From: Aquirickettsia sp965229725
GTDB lineage: Bacteria; Pseudomonadota; Alphaproteobacteria; Rickettsiales; Midichloriaceae
Assembly (NCBI GenBank): GCA_965229725.1
Contig: OZ245923.1
Span: forward strand, 124,001-188,000
Direction of reading: 5' to 3'
DNA: 64,000 bases
The notes below the pieces were generated by a model. It ran no database searches and was not told where the DNA came from. It saw only the letters and a program-made list of their open reading frames with translations. Numbering within the stretch: position 1 is the first letter of the stretch; the number at the start of each line of letters is the position of its first letter. Positions 63,904-64,000 of this stretch are shown in pieces. A program made the position numbers and the translations under genes.

Positions 63904-64000
63904 AGGTTAAATAATAATTACTTCGGGCCATTCTATTAAAATAAAGATAAAATTACAAATTTAATGGCTAGTTATTTTTATTCCCCATAACCTCATCAAT

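Noticed and set aside
1..64000. CRISPR arrays, rRNA genes, prophage modules
   Set aside because: No regularly spaced repeats, no cas genes, no rRNA sequence and no phage structural genes were recognised on either strand.

Overview
This window looks like a chromosome segment from an AT-rich, host-associated alphaproteobacterium of the order Rickettsiales. The lineage appears flagellated, so Midichloriaceae-like or a related protist symbiont is the best guess. The evidence is a rickettsial-style gene set (sdhCDA without an adjacent sdhB, virB4 of a type IV secretion system, the psd-pssA pair, pdhA and pdhB, gltA, secB/Tim44-like/mltA, nuoA-nuoB, ProP-type and Bcr-type transporters) together with scattered flagellar genes (fliL, fliM, a DUF6468-like gene, motE-like, fliD, a FliS-like gene, fliQ). 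The species assignment is inference.

Layout. (1) About 1-8.4 kb is an accessory island. It holds C-terminal fragments of polymorphic or contact-dependent toxins with their immunity genes, a frameshifted dioxygenase-like gene, an intact IS3 element (2471-3781), a predicted aerolysin-like pore-forming protein with a lectin domain (5764-7041), and an intact IS903-type IS5 element (7109-8099) that cuts into an IS6 remnant. (2) About 8.5-18 kb holds sdhCDA, a ProP-like carrier flanked by a direct repeat, a RimK-like ligase with an EgtC/YafJ-like amidotransferase, lspA, holB, a degenerate histidine-kinase-like protein, tRNA-Pro and a fatty acid desaturase. (3) About 19-21.7 kb is a flagellar operon fliL-fliM-DUF6468-motE, followed by pdhA-flavodoxin-pdhB. 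(4) About 24.6-26.4 kb is decaying: one gene with an A7-run frameshift and one epimerase with an internal stop. (5) About 26.4-43 kb is mostly core: recG, uvrB, fliD-fliS-like, folK, an aldehyde dehydrogenase, a PssA-lytic transglycosylase fusion, psd, an MFS pump, fliQ, secB, a Tim44-like gene, mltA, hemB.

(6) About 43.3-47.9 kb is the most unusual region. It is a plus-strand operon of a TauD/TfdA-like dioxygenase (broken by one missing A), an 843-residue protein joining an ATP-grasp-like half to a PaaK-like adenylating half, and a MATE exporter. It resembles a compact pathway that makes and exports a small molecule. (7) About 48-64 kb returns to core genes: nuoA-nuoB, ferredoxin, yajC, a DUF5993-like micro-protein with DsbB, an MFS carrier with an aspartoacylase-like protein lacking its zinc ligands, an AddB-like nuclease, an RND adaptor, gltA, a VirB4 with a degenerate Walker B, tRNA-Tyr, a cytochrome b561 and recN.

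Three accessory genes (near 1757, 24626 and 43717) are each interrupted by exactly one missing base in a poly-A run. This could be real decay, expression through slippage, or a systematic sequencing error. All family assignments come from reading motifs by eye; no database search was run.
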